From contig NC_045138.2 of assembly GCF_008831285.2 (NCBI RefSeq), forward strand, positions 19,749,934-19,813,933: 64,000 nt of DNA. The letters run 5' to 3'. Shown here in pieces: positions 47,212 through 59,260 of the stretch; positions within the stretch are counted from its first letter, which is position 1, and every line of letters starts with the position of its first letter. A program made the translations under genes and the position numbers. The notes below the pieces were generated by a model. That model did no database searches and had not been told where the DNA came from. It worked only from the letters and a program-made list of their open reading frames with translations. The stretch comes from Nymphaea colorata. Taxonomy: Eukaryota > Streptophyta > Magnoliopsida > Nymphaeales > Nymphaeaceae.

Positions 47212-47222
47212 CCTATTTAAAT
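47212..47222 (+). promoter_or_regulatory. Possible TATA box of threonine deaminase
   Basis: CCTATTTAAAT lies about 52 bases before the start codon and is followed by a CT-rich stretch (ctccctctctctctctcgc) typical of plant leaders. If it is used, the 5' UTR would be short. Confidence 0.5.
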
Positions 47223-47273
47223 CCTCATGTTCTCCTGCAACCTTTACCTCCCTCTCTCTCTCGCTGTGTAGCA

Positions 47274-50200
47274 ATGGAGGCTCTCTCTTCCACTGGCATT
47301 CTCCATCAGCAGTTCCTTTCCATCTACCACGAAAATGGCGTTCCTCGCCGCTGTTTTCCTTCGAACATCTCCCTCCTCACGTCGAAAGACGCCATTTTTG
47401 GCGCCACCCACGTTGAGAAACGCCGGTTTTTGGCGCCAGCCGTCGTCAAAGAGACGGAGCTCTCTCCAGTTGCCGTATCACCGGCACCTCTTACTCAGGA
47501 AAAGCCTCTTGTAACTTCCAGTCCCTTAAAGAAGGTGTCTTCTGAGTCGTTGCAGTATTCCAGTGGGTACTTGGGCGGGATTTCAGAGAGAACTAAGGCC
47601 GTGGAGGAGGAGGAAAGTGCGCCAAGCGCCATGGCCTACCTGACCAGCATACTTTCCTCCAGGGTCTACGATGTCGCCATTGAAACTCCATTGCAGTACG
47701 CGACGAAGCTTTCCGAGCGCACCGGCGTCCACATCTGGCTCAAGAGGGAGGACCTGCAGCCTGTTAGTTTCTCGCCACCCCCTCTCTCTTGGCCTCGTTT
47801 GTTAATTAATTGTGGTTACATACTCCTTGTTGTGGTTGTACCACAACAGCCATGCCTTGTCATTCTACGAATCTTGTTTTCACTAAGACTACTTAACATT
47901 TATTATCATTTTTTTTTAATTTGTTTGAGATATTTACCATAAATCTCTGTGTGGTTGTTTTTTCAGAACGTTCAGAAGAAGCGATTTTTACCCATACAAA
48001 TTTTCTCTAACTTGCTATTTCTTTTAAAATTTCAGTAGTTGGCTTTTGTCATATTTAAGATCCATGAACTCAAAGCACCGTTGGGCTGTCCTATTTAGAA
48101 CTCAGATTATTCATTTAATCAGCTTACTGAATCAATAGTGGGTCATGGAGAACGCCTGGAACTGCTTCTTCTTCTCATTTATCCGGATCAAGATGGTGGG
48201 AAAGGAACGCGGTGCCTGGTATCTGGTTTTGATTCTGAGCCACGGGAAAGAAATGAGAATGTAGAATACATATAGTTAAGACGAACATGTTAATGTCAAA
48301 GTTTTGTTTAAGTATCGAAGTTGGGAATTTTCATCAAATCAAGTTCATGGTTTAGACGCACAATTTAAGGTGAATGCTTGGGCTAATGAACACAGTTGGA
48401 ACCTGCATTCTAGCAAAAGTGGTTCACGGAAGAACAGACTTCTTCCTGTTATACCATCCTAAGTTGCAGGCTTATAATCTCTTACCAATGGTATTTTTTC
48501 GTGCGGCTTTACAGGTCTTCTCTTTTAAACTTCGTGGAGCCTATAACATGATGGCCGGGCTTTCAAGAGAACAGCTGGACAGAGGAGTTATCTGCTCATC
48601 TGCTGGAAACCATGCCCAAGGTGTTGCCTTGGCTGCACAGAGATTGAATTGTCATGCAGTGATTGTTATGCCCGTAACAACACCAGAAATCAAGGTTTTC
48701 TTTTGCGTTTTGATGCTCTATTGTGGGATTTGCTTTCACTTTAGTACTTGGCATGATTTTTGGTGCGCATCTATTTTAAAAGTCTTACCAGTACTGGAAA
48801 GGCATCCAATCATTTTAAACTCAAGGCAAGCCTTGATCTTGTGATGGAGGATCATCACCATAACCAAGGTTTTGACTCTGGATGCGGCAACATGAATCAC
48901 CCGGTTCCAAGAGTGACCTTGAGGTGACACAGGGGCTGCTGAGTTGGTGTTAAATTCATTTCACCACATTTCTGATTGCAGTTTAAACCTCTCAAATTTC
49001 TGTTATACCAGAGATGATACCTGATTGGACATTTGTTTTCCACCTTAAGCATTTGAAATCTGAAACTTGGTTCTCTTTCTTTTTCCCTGAACTCAGTGGA
49101 AGTCAGTGAAACGTTTAGGTGCAACTGTGGTTCTTTTTGGGGATTCATATGATGAAGCACAAGCATATGCTAAGCAGAGGTGTGAGCAGGAAGGGCGGAC
49201 ATTCATACATCCATTCGATCATCCAGATGTCATAGTGGGGCAAGGGACTATTGGAATGGAAATTGTTCGACAAGCAAAGGGCCCATTACATGCAATTTTT
49301 GTTCCTGTTGGTGGTGGTGGACTGATAGCTGGGATTGCTGCTTATATCAAGCATGTCAGACCAGAGGTGGAAAAATATAAAATTTATTTAGTGGGGCTAT
49401 AATTTAAGCCAATCATCATGTTCAGTTTATTAATTTTTGTGAGCTTTGCTGCAGGTAAAAATAATTGGTGTTGAACCTTCTGATGCAAATGCAATGGCGT
49501 TATCCTTACATCACGGTCAAAGGGTTATATTGGAGAATGTTGGAGGTTTTGCAGATGGTGTGGCAGTTAAAATGGTTGGAGAGGCGACCTTTCGATTATG
49601 CAGGGAGTTGGTGGATGGAGTGGTTCTTGTTAATCGTGATGCCATATGTGCATCTATCAAGGTTACAGTTCTTTGCTTTATATAGTGCTTTCAGTAAATA
49701 GGTGCTGTACTTTTTCTTCTGAAAATGGTAAAATGTTTTATTTACCTTTTCTATCTAGAATTATTAATTCAGCTGCTATATGTAATTATCCTTACTCTAA
49801 CAGATATTTTCCTTTATGTCGAATCATCCGTGTGATCTCTGCAAGTGCAACCATTTGAATCATATGTTGTCTCTGTCAACTTCGTGTTGCAGGACGTGTT
49901 TGAAGAGAAGAGGAGCATTCTGGAACCTGCAGGTGCTCTTGCCTTGGCTGGAGCAGAAGCATACTGCAAGTACTATGGGCTAAAAGGTGAATCTGTGGTC
50001 GCCATAACCAGTGGAGCAAACATGAACTTTGATAGGCTAAGGCTTGTGACTGAGCTTGCTGACGTTGGTCGGAAAAAAGAAGCTGTCCTGGCTACCTTCA
50101 TGCCTGAGGAAAAAGGAAGCTTTAAAAGATTCTGTGACCTGGTTAGCTTTTAAAAGAGATGTTTGTTTGTGCATTTCTATCCTCTTGTTGTAATGCATCA

Positions 50201-51387
50201 ATAATGAATTGTCACCTGTCCATTTTTAGATTGGCCCAATAAATATAACCGAGTTCAAATACAGATATGATAACACTAGAGAGGAAGCGCTGGTCTTGTA
50301 CAGGTATAAAGTCCTTGGCTGTTACTGTTTCCTTTGCTTGTTTGTACAAGAAAATGGTGTATTCTTTCATGTGCCAAATTTGCTGATGAAATAAATGAGA
50401 GTTTGGACTCCATCAGTTTCTGTGTGATGAAACAAACTTTTAGCAATATGTTCTGTAGTTACAGAAAAATGCTATCTTGAATCGGGAGAAATACAACTCT
50501 TACTGAATTCTCCTTCATTGGCCTTGTTGTTTACAGTGTTGGTGTTCATGAAGTTTGTGAGCTTGAAGCAATGGTTGAACGCTTGGAATCTTCTCAGCTA
50601 CGAACTATTGATCTTACGGACAATGACTTAGCTAAAGATCACCTACGCCATCTTGTAAGTATGTTGCTTCTGTGGTTTACCACTTTAATTGACATTAGTC
50701 TAACACAGTAATATTTTGTTTGTATTTTTCTAGATGGGAGGTCGGTCAAATGTGACAAACGAGATTCTTTGTAGATTTCTGTTTCCTGAGCGTCCTGGTG
50801 CTCTGATAAAATTCTTGAACACGTTCAGCCCACAGTGGAATATCAGTTTATTCCATTATCGAGCACAGGTTTTCCTCTAATGCTTGTGGATCATAATTTC
50901 TCCAACCTGACCAAGTTTAGATAATTGTGAACAATTTGTGCGTTTTATATGAAGTGGTGATTCATTGGTTAGCCTCTCTTGTATCTCAATTTTAAAATCA
51001 TCAATGTCAATGGAGAATCCAGTTACTCGTTATGTCGATGATGGAGGCCCATAGGGCTATTTCTGTTCAGCTGACCCTCGTCCTAAAGTGCTCAGTTGTC
51101 ACTAGCTCATCTTTGACCCAGTGGCGATCACACTTGTAGTTCACAGTTGATTAATTGGTTACCTTGCTTCTCATCTTTGACCCAGTGGAGATCACACTTG
51201 TAACTCACAGTTATTAACTAGTTACCTTGCTTTACCTTCTTTACAGGGTGAAATGGGTGCAAATGTATTAGTGGGCATCCAAATTCCAGGTCCGGACATG
51301 GACGAATTCAGGGATCGTGCTAATGACCTCGGATATGAGTATGCTGTTGAGCTGACAAATGATGCTTACAGGCTCTTGATGCAGTGA
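47274..51387 (+). CDS. OMR1: Threonine deaminase (threonine dehydratase, biosynthetic), chloroplastic, 9 exons
   Basis: PLP enzyme that converts threonine to 2-oxobutanoate and ammonia, the first committed step of isoleucine synthesis in plastids. Exons: 47274-47762, 48515-48694, 49097-49366, 49455-49661, 49893-50141, 50230-50303, 50537-50654, 50734-50868, 51247-51387. All introns are GT-AG, phases agree and the sum is 1863 nt (620 aa; family about 590-610). A transit peptide of roughly 80 residues precedes the core. [10 protein letters not shown] carries the PLP lysine (K168), SSAGNHAQ (191-198) and the phosphate-binding VGGGGLIAG loop (294-302) complete the fold. Two C-terminal ACT-like regulatory domains (about 430-510 and 530-615; [20 protein letters not shown]) indicate feedback control by isoleucine and valine, as known for plant biosynthetic enzymes. 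It is not the C-terminally trimmed, jasmonate-inducible form. Confidence 0.97.
51107..51233. repeat. 64 bp tandem duplication in threonine deaminase intron 8
   Basis: Two adjacent units start TCATCTTTGACCCAGTGG and end TTACCTTGCTT; they differ by a few substitutions and a small deletion. The pair ends just before the last intron acceptor (51246). Confidence 0.9.
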
Positions 51388-51968
51388 GCTGAAAATATGG
51401 CTTCCTTTGTTTTTCCTTTCCATCTTAAGCAGCAAGCTTTTAGCCTTGCCTGTTGTTTGCCTCTGATTGTAATAATCTAGTGTTGGAGGTAAAAGAAATT
51501 GGTGCCTGATCTGGAAACTAGTCTTAGGTTTTGTGTGGAGGCCCATAGGCTTTAATAATAATAATAATAATAATCTAATTTTGGAAGCCAAAGGAAATTG
51601 GTGCTTGGTCTGGCGGCTAGCTTGCCACTGCTGCGGTACTGTTATTCTTCTTCACCTTTATTTTGTGTTATGAAGATGGTGGGGTGGAGCCGCATATTAT
51701 CCACCAAATTCTCCTTAATATCACACTGATGGTGCAGCTATGATCCCCTATTTGATTGGGGATGCCATGATCCTGCACTACTTATTTAGTGGTTTTCGCA
51801 CAGTCCCCCATTGCTGTTATGCTTTGTCTATGTTATGCTTATGAACAGGTAAAATTGCGTTCCCTCATGTTTTTAATTCAAGCCTTTAGCTCTTGTCCTT
51901 TCAATGTACTGTTTTATCACGTTAAATTCCAACGTCAAATTTGAAAAGGATATGACACAAAAAAACAA

Positions 51969-52099
51969 TATTTACCACGTTAAATACGTTAAATTCTTAC
52001 TGTGCATCAAACATAGTTAAATTTACCATGTTAATTTCTTCATGTGCATCAAACATGGTTAAATTTACCACGTTAAATTTTTCCTGTGCATCAAACAGA
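51969..52099. repeat. Three-copy tandem repeat, about 42 bp unit
   Basis: Three diverged adjacent units each contain TTTACCACGTTAAATT followed by TGTGCATCAAACAT. A related inverted-type block lies at about 52150-52195. This may be the interior of a Harbinger- or hAT-like element ending near 52206. Confidence 0.8.
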
Positions 52100-52855
52100 A
52101 CCTCAGATTGAAAGAGAGAGAAATTTCATCCTGTAAATTTTTCCAGAAAAATTTATCATGGTAAATTTACTACGTTAAATTTCACCCGACAATCAAACAG
52201 GCCCTTAGGAACAAGATATTAATTTCTCTAAATTTTGTGGTAAATTCATGAAACAAGTACATATTGTATTTAAAACTAAACAACTTCTAACTAACCAATG
52301 AGTAGTGTTGAATTTCTTGAAAACCGCCACAAAATCATAAAAACACGGGGTTCCAATGAACATAGTGTTCTTGTTACCAAATTCTGGTTTTGGACCCCAC
52401 CGTGCCCATTTGATGATCATGGTTCTAATGTCCCCTCCGTGTTTAACATTACCAACGTACAGTATTTTGCGTCAAAATTCAAGGGTTTTCAGTTGAAAAT
52501 GAAATAATTTTTTTAAGAGAACGTTGTAAAAGCAATCAAACAGAATGTTGCATCTTCCATCCATTTATTCAGGTTTTGTGAATGCCCTTTGTGAAGACAT
52601 TAAGTTTGTGTGGTGATGAAAGTCCTTGTAAACAAGCAGGCTACGCGGTACTATGGCGGACCGGCAAGTGTCTCGGATTTGGTTCGGTTAAATGTATCGA
52701 GTCGTATCGGGTACAAATGTGGTACCTCGTTTGATTCAAACAAAGCGGAGTGTTTCACCAGAACAGAACAGAAGACTCTGCTGACTTGGTGAAATTGATA
52801 CTTGTCTGATATTTGTTTTCTTCCTTTATATTTATACTTATTCTCTTAGTCTTAG

Positions 52856-53200
<345 letters not shown>

Positions 53201-54490
53201 GTAAGTTTTTTGCCTCTAACTTGGACTTGTGTTTTTGCTAAACTCCACAAGAATGTTACGGATGTGAAAGGGTGGAAGGTGCGATTTTGTTTCTTGAGAT
53301 GCTTCATAAAAATAGGCACGGTGGTGAAAGTAAATCAGTGGAGTGCATGTGTGAATATGAAGCACTGTTACAAATTGCGTTTTTTCTAAAAACAACATTA
53401 CGTTAAGAAAGAGAAAAATGGCAAAATTGTGAACATGTTTTTCTGAAAAAAAAAATGTTAAAACAAGTTTAGCACATTTTTTTTCACCTTTTTTGGGCAA
53501 TCCTTTACTCCTTTTCATTTTTAATGTTAATATCATCATGGATTAAATTTTAAATTTAAATTAAAGTGTTCATAACCATTTTTATCATCAATAAAGGTCC
53601 AAAACATTGTTTTTATTATTTTGTCCAGTTATTATGCCTTATTATTAGTATCTATGTAATTTTAGGATTTTTTAATTTTTTTCTTAAAGTTACCATGATT
53701 CTCATCTTATGGTGTCTATCTCAACTTTCTGATTTACAGTAATTCTGTTGATTATCTCATAATTCCTAGACCTTTTCATTTCTTTCCTGTTCACATTCTT
53801 TTGTTTGGTTGGATATTGTTTCTCATTTCCGTTCCTCTCCACATCTTGATAGGTAATTGATTGATTCAAAGTGTAGGAGCATTAGCATTTGTCATGGAAT
53901 ACATCTCATAAAGCAGCTCTCTTGGCTTAAGTCTCCACTGAAACCAACTTCCCCCGTGAACCAACGCCAAGTTGGAGTGTGTGATAAACGATGGTTGAAT
54001 ACTCTTTCTTTCTACTGTTAATCAAGCATCTTAGACGTTCCGCCATTACCAGAACCTGTTGGATTGCACTTGCTGCAAGTAATAACAACATATATTTTAT
54101 TAGTAAAAAAATTTATAATATATTTTATTATTAAAAATATTATAAAAAATATTTTAAAATATTTTTTATTTTAACCATACAGAGCCGGGTCAAGCTAGAT
54201 CTCGGATTTTAAGCATTTGATTGAATCCAAACCCGAATTTAGAGCGTCGGGCCGACCAGAGATGCGAGGCCTATTAAGAGCTCCTTCCCGTCGTTTCCAA
54301 ACAACAGAAATATCGCCTCGACCGCGGGAACCAACTCTCCGATCCCCCAATCCAAACACGAGGCAATAAATCCCTTGCTCCTCTCTTCCATCCCACACCC
54401 TTTTCTTCTTCTTCTTCTTCTTTTTTTCTCTCTCGATAAATTAGGGTTGCCGTGGGAGCTTCTGGTACTTCCGCTTGTCCTTCTTCTCTG

Positions 54491-54591
54491 GTAAGCCAGC
54501 GTCTTTGTTCTTCCATTTTTGTTTGAGCTTTGTGTGTCTGTGTGCGTTTGCGCGCAACCGACTAAGCTTAGTGTGCGGATTTCATTGTTAG
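54491..54591 (+). other. Probable 5' UTR intron of MFAP1
   Basis: CTCTG followed by GTAAGCC is a strong donor and ATTTCATTGTTAG a plausible acceptor, giving a 101 bp intron that ends 195 bases before the start codon. This is inferred from splice consensus only. Confidence 0.5.
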
Positions 54592-54786
54592 GGGCTATTT
54601 TCTTTCCTACACTTCTTTGGATTGGGAAGCTTCATCGAATAACTATTGGGAGGCTCAGACGCGAAGGAACCAGAGAGGGGTTGATCCTCCAATAAATTTC
54701 GTCGCCGTTGCCGACGGCGTTCGTGCTCCCTTACCGATTCGGCATCCGAGACTAGGGGTTTTTCGTATCTTCGGTGATAGGCAACG

Positions 54787-56379
54787 ATGTCTGTAACAGC
54801 GGGAGTGAGCGACACGGTTATAGCGATCCGGGATAAACTCCGGGGGAAGATCGGCCAGACGAAGGTAAAGCGTTATTGGCCTGGAAGGGCGCCAGAATGG
54901 GCCGACGACGCGGAGGAGGAGGGCGATATCCGGACGACCGGAGCAATCACGCTCGAGAAGGCGTTCCCGCCCCGGGAAGATGAAGATAAGGCCAAGGCGA
55001 AGGATGATGCTCGGCTTCGGCGTCTCGCGGAGAGCCGAAAGGACCGTGAGGAGGCGATCGCAACGCATCGCCGGATTCGTCAGGCTGAGATCATCTCGAC
55101 GCAGGAGGAGGAGAAGAGGGCCCAGGAAGGACTGGAGCAAGAGGAGGAGGATGAGGACGCACTGGAGGAGCGTCGTCGGCGGATCCGCGAGAGGTTGCTG
55201 CAGCGGCAGAGGGAGGAAGCAGCTGCTGCAGCCGAGGAAGAATTGGAGGAGGAAGAAGAAGAGGAAGAGGAGGAAGAGGAGTCTGAATATGAGACAGATT
55301 CGGAGGAGGAGCAGGCGGGAATGGCGATGGTAAAGCCCGTCTTCATCCCGAAGGCAGAGAGGGACACGATTGCAGAGCGAGAGCGGCTCGAGGCTGAGGA
55401 AAGGGCACTCGAGGAGCTTGCCAAGCGGAGGCTAGGCGAGAGAAAGATAGAAACAAAGCAGATAGTAGTGGAGGAGATCAGGAAGGAGGAGGAAATCAGG
55501 AAGAATGTAGAGGAAGAGGCCGGAAATATTGCCGATGTTGATACTGATGATGAGGTGAATGAGGCTGACGAGTATGAGCAGTGGAAGACGAGGGAGATTG
55601 CAAGAATCAGGAGAGACCGCGAGGGCCGCGAGGCTTTGCTCAGAGAGAAGGAGGAGGTCGAGAAAGTGAGGAATATGACAGAGGAGGAGCGGCGCGAGTG
55701 GGAGAGGAAGAACCCGAAGCCTCTTCCTCCGCCGAAACAGAAGTGGAAGTTCATGCAGAAGTACTACCACAAGGGAGCCTTCTTCCAGTCTGATGCAGAT
55801 GATCTTACGGGCACTGCTGGAGCACAACAAATATACGCGCGTGACTTCTCAGCTCCAACTGGAGAGGACAAGCTCGATAAGACCAACCTGCCCAAGGTGA
55901 TGCAGGTGAAACACTTTGGCCGCAGTGGGAGGACCAAGTGGACCCATCTTGTTGCAGAGGATACAACCGATTGGAACAACCCGTACGTGCCCTCTTGCAC
56001 GAATTTTCTCTTATTTCTGTACTTCTAATCAATTTTTCTTTTCCTGCCTTCACTTTTATGTTGGTTCATTTTTTCTCTTGAATTGGTTGAGGATTGCTTT
56101 GTCTTACATTTTGAGTTGTCCCGGTTCATGATTCTTGATTAAGTATTTGTTTCAATTGGAAGGCTCAGTCTCTTTTATTTTTTGTTTCAGTACTTTTATT
56201 TGTATTCCTTGTTTTCAGTTAAGGCATTCGACTGAAGTATCATTTTTCCTTTTATCCATTTTAGGTGGATGGCAAATGATCCTCTTCGAGCAAAATATAA
56301 TGCAAAGATGGCTGGTATGAGTGCACCAATAAGCAAACCGAAAGGAAGCAAGAAATTGAAGGACTGGGGGTCCCGTTAA
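54787..56379 (+). CDS. MFAP1: Microfibrillar-associated protein 1 (MFAP1) homologue, spliceosomal
   Basis: Nuclear protein of the spliceosome B complex, required for pre-mRNA splicing. Two exons, 54787-55982 and 56265-56379, join with CC|G TGG to give 436 residues. The N-terminus carries [13 protein letters not shown], the plant form of the conserved KVKRYxxGxxP motif. The centre is a highly charged Glu/Arg helix or coiled coil with acidic runs ([11 protein letters not shown] near residue 160) and [13 protein letters not shown]. The conserved C-terminal MFAP1 domain includes [53 protein letters not shown] and DTTDWNNPW. The GA-rich coding strand creates long but meaningless antisense frames. 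The human protein has the same order of motifs and about the same length. Confidence 0.96.
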
Positions 56380-57290
56380 CGGACAGATAAGGTGGTTCAA
56401 AAGTGGCCACCATATGGTTCTGCTTCCTAGTTAGAGCAGCTATCTCTTGCCCATCAGGTGTGGTGGTCATGCTTGTCCACAGTGTCACACTGTAACCGGA
56501 GGCTTATTACTATTAGCTACATCACACTTCTGTTCCCCTTGTCCTTGAGCTGTACGGAGCTTCTAGAGGATAGGTATTTCCCCTGTAAATGTATCTCCAT
56601 AACAGAAGCCGGTCCGGCCAAAAGCACCCACTCTTTCAACTCGCTACAGTAGTCTAACTTGAGATGGAATAATATCCTCCATATCTCGTTTCTAAGAAGC
56701 CACTTTAGCATTTCGCCTTGCTCATTTGACTACTAAGCAGCAGCTGATGGATGGTTAGCAAAGTACGATTGTATCTTAAGATGGCAAAGGTCTTTCAGGA
56801 TCTGTTCTATGTCAGCACATTTATTAACAATTTCTTTTATGACACTTGTGCAATGTTAACTTTCATTGCTCCGTGAGGCTTTGCATTCTCTTTTTTCTCC
56901 TTTGGCTGATCAACTTCTTACGGCGGTGAGTTTTCTATATTGATACGAAGCTTGAACTTGCTTACAATGATGCTGGTTTAGTCAAGGGAATGGTGCACAT
57001 GAAGCATGTTAATTTTTCTTAATTGTATGATTTCGTTGTTTTAGACAAGTAAAGATTGCCCCGATAGGAGTATGTGTGCATCCATAAGTTTTTACTTTGA
57101 ACTGTAGCCTGTAGGTCCTCAATGTTCTGTCTGCTTCAATTCAATTATTTTTGTTAGAATTCTGGTCAAATTTTGCACAGATCTGCTGCATAGTGGTCAG
57201 AACCAGTAGGATGGGTTTTCTAAAAGTGGTGGTTAGTCTTTTCTATTGGTTATCCAATGACTGGGTAAGTTCATTTGTCTGTGGTTAGGC

Positions 57291-57902
57291 CCATAGTTGG
57301 CAAACCCGAGAATCGGACTCAGATCGATAAACGATCCGATCAGTAGGTCAGCAAGTTGACTCGTGACTTGGTTGGGTCAGGTCATATATTTTAAATTTTA
57401 AGTGTATTTTTATTGTAATATACTGTCTCCCCAACCAGCATAGAGCAACATGATCTTGGTTATGATTTGTCAATAACTCTTAACTATGAAGGGGAGGCCA
57501 TGAATCTAAAACACTTGCTTAGCTTGTATTTATCTCTCTCGTATCAGCCACCTGACTTTTCATGAGCCTCTAAAACATTTAGAAATTGATGGTGAAAATA
57601 TGTTTGCAAATGGTTGGTCTAGTATTCCTTTCATGTCCCTGATAAAAGTTTTCATGAGGAAAAAAAAAAAAACAACAAATAGTTAAGAACTTAAGAATGA
57701 AGATGAAATTTTACACTTTAAAGCAGTTAGAACCAAGCTCGGGGGATTCCGATCTGAGTCACTGTTCCAGTCAGCTGATTCTTAGCCCAATTGCCTGAGT
57801 TTTGGTGCTAACTCGCTTGGCTACTGACTAGCATTCCAGTGAGAGGACGATCCCAAGCCGACTCCTGCAATTCCCAAGTCTACTCTCCAAGTTTGCCAAC
57901 AA
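57291..57902. mobile_element. Non-autonomous DNA element with 9 bp target duplication (Mutator-like)
   Basis: Perfect 9 bp direct repeats TGGTTAGGC (57282-57290 and 57903-57911) flank 612 bp whose ends carry the perfect inverted repeat GTTGGCAAAC (57296-57305) and GTTTGCCAAC (57891-57900). Inside each end, words such as GGACTCAGATCG and CCGATCTGAGTC pair with each other, suggesting longer degenerate inverted repeats. It has no coding capacity. A 9 bp duplication points to Mutator-like elements. Confidence 0.75.
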
Positions 57903-59129
57903 TGGTTAGGCATGGGATTAATGTAGAATGGACAATTTGCTATTGCATGGATGCTCCAATTTGGGTCCTGCTTCATATTACCTTGTATATTGGTTGCAGT
58001 GGAAACTTCATAAAAATGGCAATACTCCTATTTCTGACAAACAGGCCTTGGGATTAGGGTTTTATAAGTTCTAGGGTAATAGGAGAAAGGACAAAGCTAG
58101 TATTCTCTATGTGCTTTTGTGCTTAATTGTCCTATGTCTTGATCTCATTTTTGTTTCTCATTCTTTTACATTCTCCTCCATATTCACAAATATACTGCAC
58201 GGTACAGACTTACAAATTTGGCCTTTGGTGACTGGATCTTGTAGCACCAAGCATGGAATTGGGCAAAGTGCCCTTTCTTTTTGGACACACACGACATGTG
58301 CAGATCACTGCTTCATGGATTTGATCGATGAGATGAGTGTGCATATTGACAGGATAGATTTTCTTTATTTAGCTGTGGAAATTTGGCCTCAGACTAAAAT
58401 TTTAGTTTCTGTGGATTGGCACTTTGACAGCAGTATGCCAAAGTAACTTTGTTAGGGAGCTCATTGGACTTTGTATGCATCTTTATTAAAAAACATGAGG
58501 GGCCGCTGGATGCTTTTGGCCTGTGTTTGGGAATCCTCTGGTCCCATGCAAGCATGCTCTCCATGCATATGTAAAGTCTGATTATGGAATTATTATTAAC
58601 CCATTAGCTTTCAGATTGTTTGTTATTTCAAAGAATTGACAACAAATACATTAAGCACGCCAATCTTTAGTGTAGCAATAGAATCAACCATGTGTTTGAA
58701 TGTTTTACATAGAGCTGCTTGAATTAGACAAAGAAAGATTCCTGACTCGCAAATTGCTCCAACTGCACATTTGTAGGCGTTGTTTGCTTGGGTACCATTC
58801 TTTAGGGCCGTTTGTTGGATTCTCTGCTACTATTTCCTCTTCTGGTGTAGGTCACAGCCGAGGGTGCAGACATGCGAATTTAATTCATCCAATTATATCA
58901 ATGGAGACAGAAACTGATTCTAATCAGTCGAAATTGGCAAGAAGCAGGGAGTAAACGCTAGGTTGAAATCTTGTTCCTTTTGTTGTATTGAGCTCAACTG
59001 GCTATGATTTTACCACTGCGGGGATATGATTTTCCTGCTTTAGCGCTGCTTCCACGAGGATTGAGATCTGGTTTCCATAGATATATAAATGGATTATGTT
59101 GAAGGTAAGGATGTGAATGGAAAACAAAA

Positions 59130-59260
59130 AAAAACTAAGGTTTTTTTTATGTATCTAAATGTGAACCATTTACATCCTTGCCTTGAATGGGGAAAAAAAA
59201 AACTTGATTATGGTTTTTGATGTATCTTAACTGTGAAGCATTTACATCCTCCCCTTGAAT
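59130..59260. repeat. Imperfect two-copy tandem repeat, 71 bp period
   Basis: Each unit contains TTTATGTATCTAAATGTG or a variant, CATTTACATCCT and CCTTGAAT. It is intergenic and non-coding. Confidence 0.8.

Larger units (their letters stand above)
38243..47273. other. Repeat-rich intergenic region between PNPase and threonine deaminase
   Basis: About 9 kb without a recognisable gene. The first part is the PNPase 3' UTR or flank. The region holds SINE copies (38952-39176, about 41260-41412, about 42455-42600, 45767-45975), a diverged 40 bp direct duplication (39941-39977 and 40025-40064), a weak secreted-peptide candidate (43185-43280), a CGAGCTCGAG-rich element (43494-44022), microsatellites, and at 45140-45193 a right-end fragment of the hAT MITE type. 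Around 45460-46290, GGCCGTGTTTGGCTAAC and the opposite end CCCAAACAG resemble worn ends of a DNA element into which the SINE at 45767 inserted. Confidence 0.5.

Noticed and set aside
55080-55754. Long minus-strand open frame (Ser-rich) opposite MFAP1
   Set aside because: It is the mirror of the GA-rich Glu/Arg coding strand of MFAP1, with Ser/Leu low complexity and no domain.
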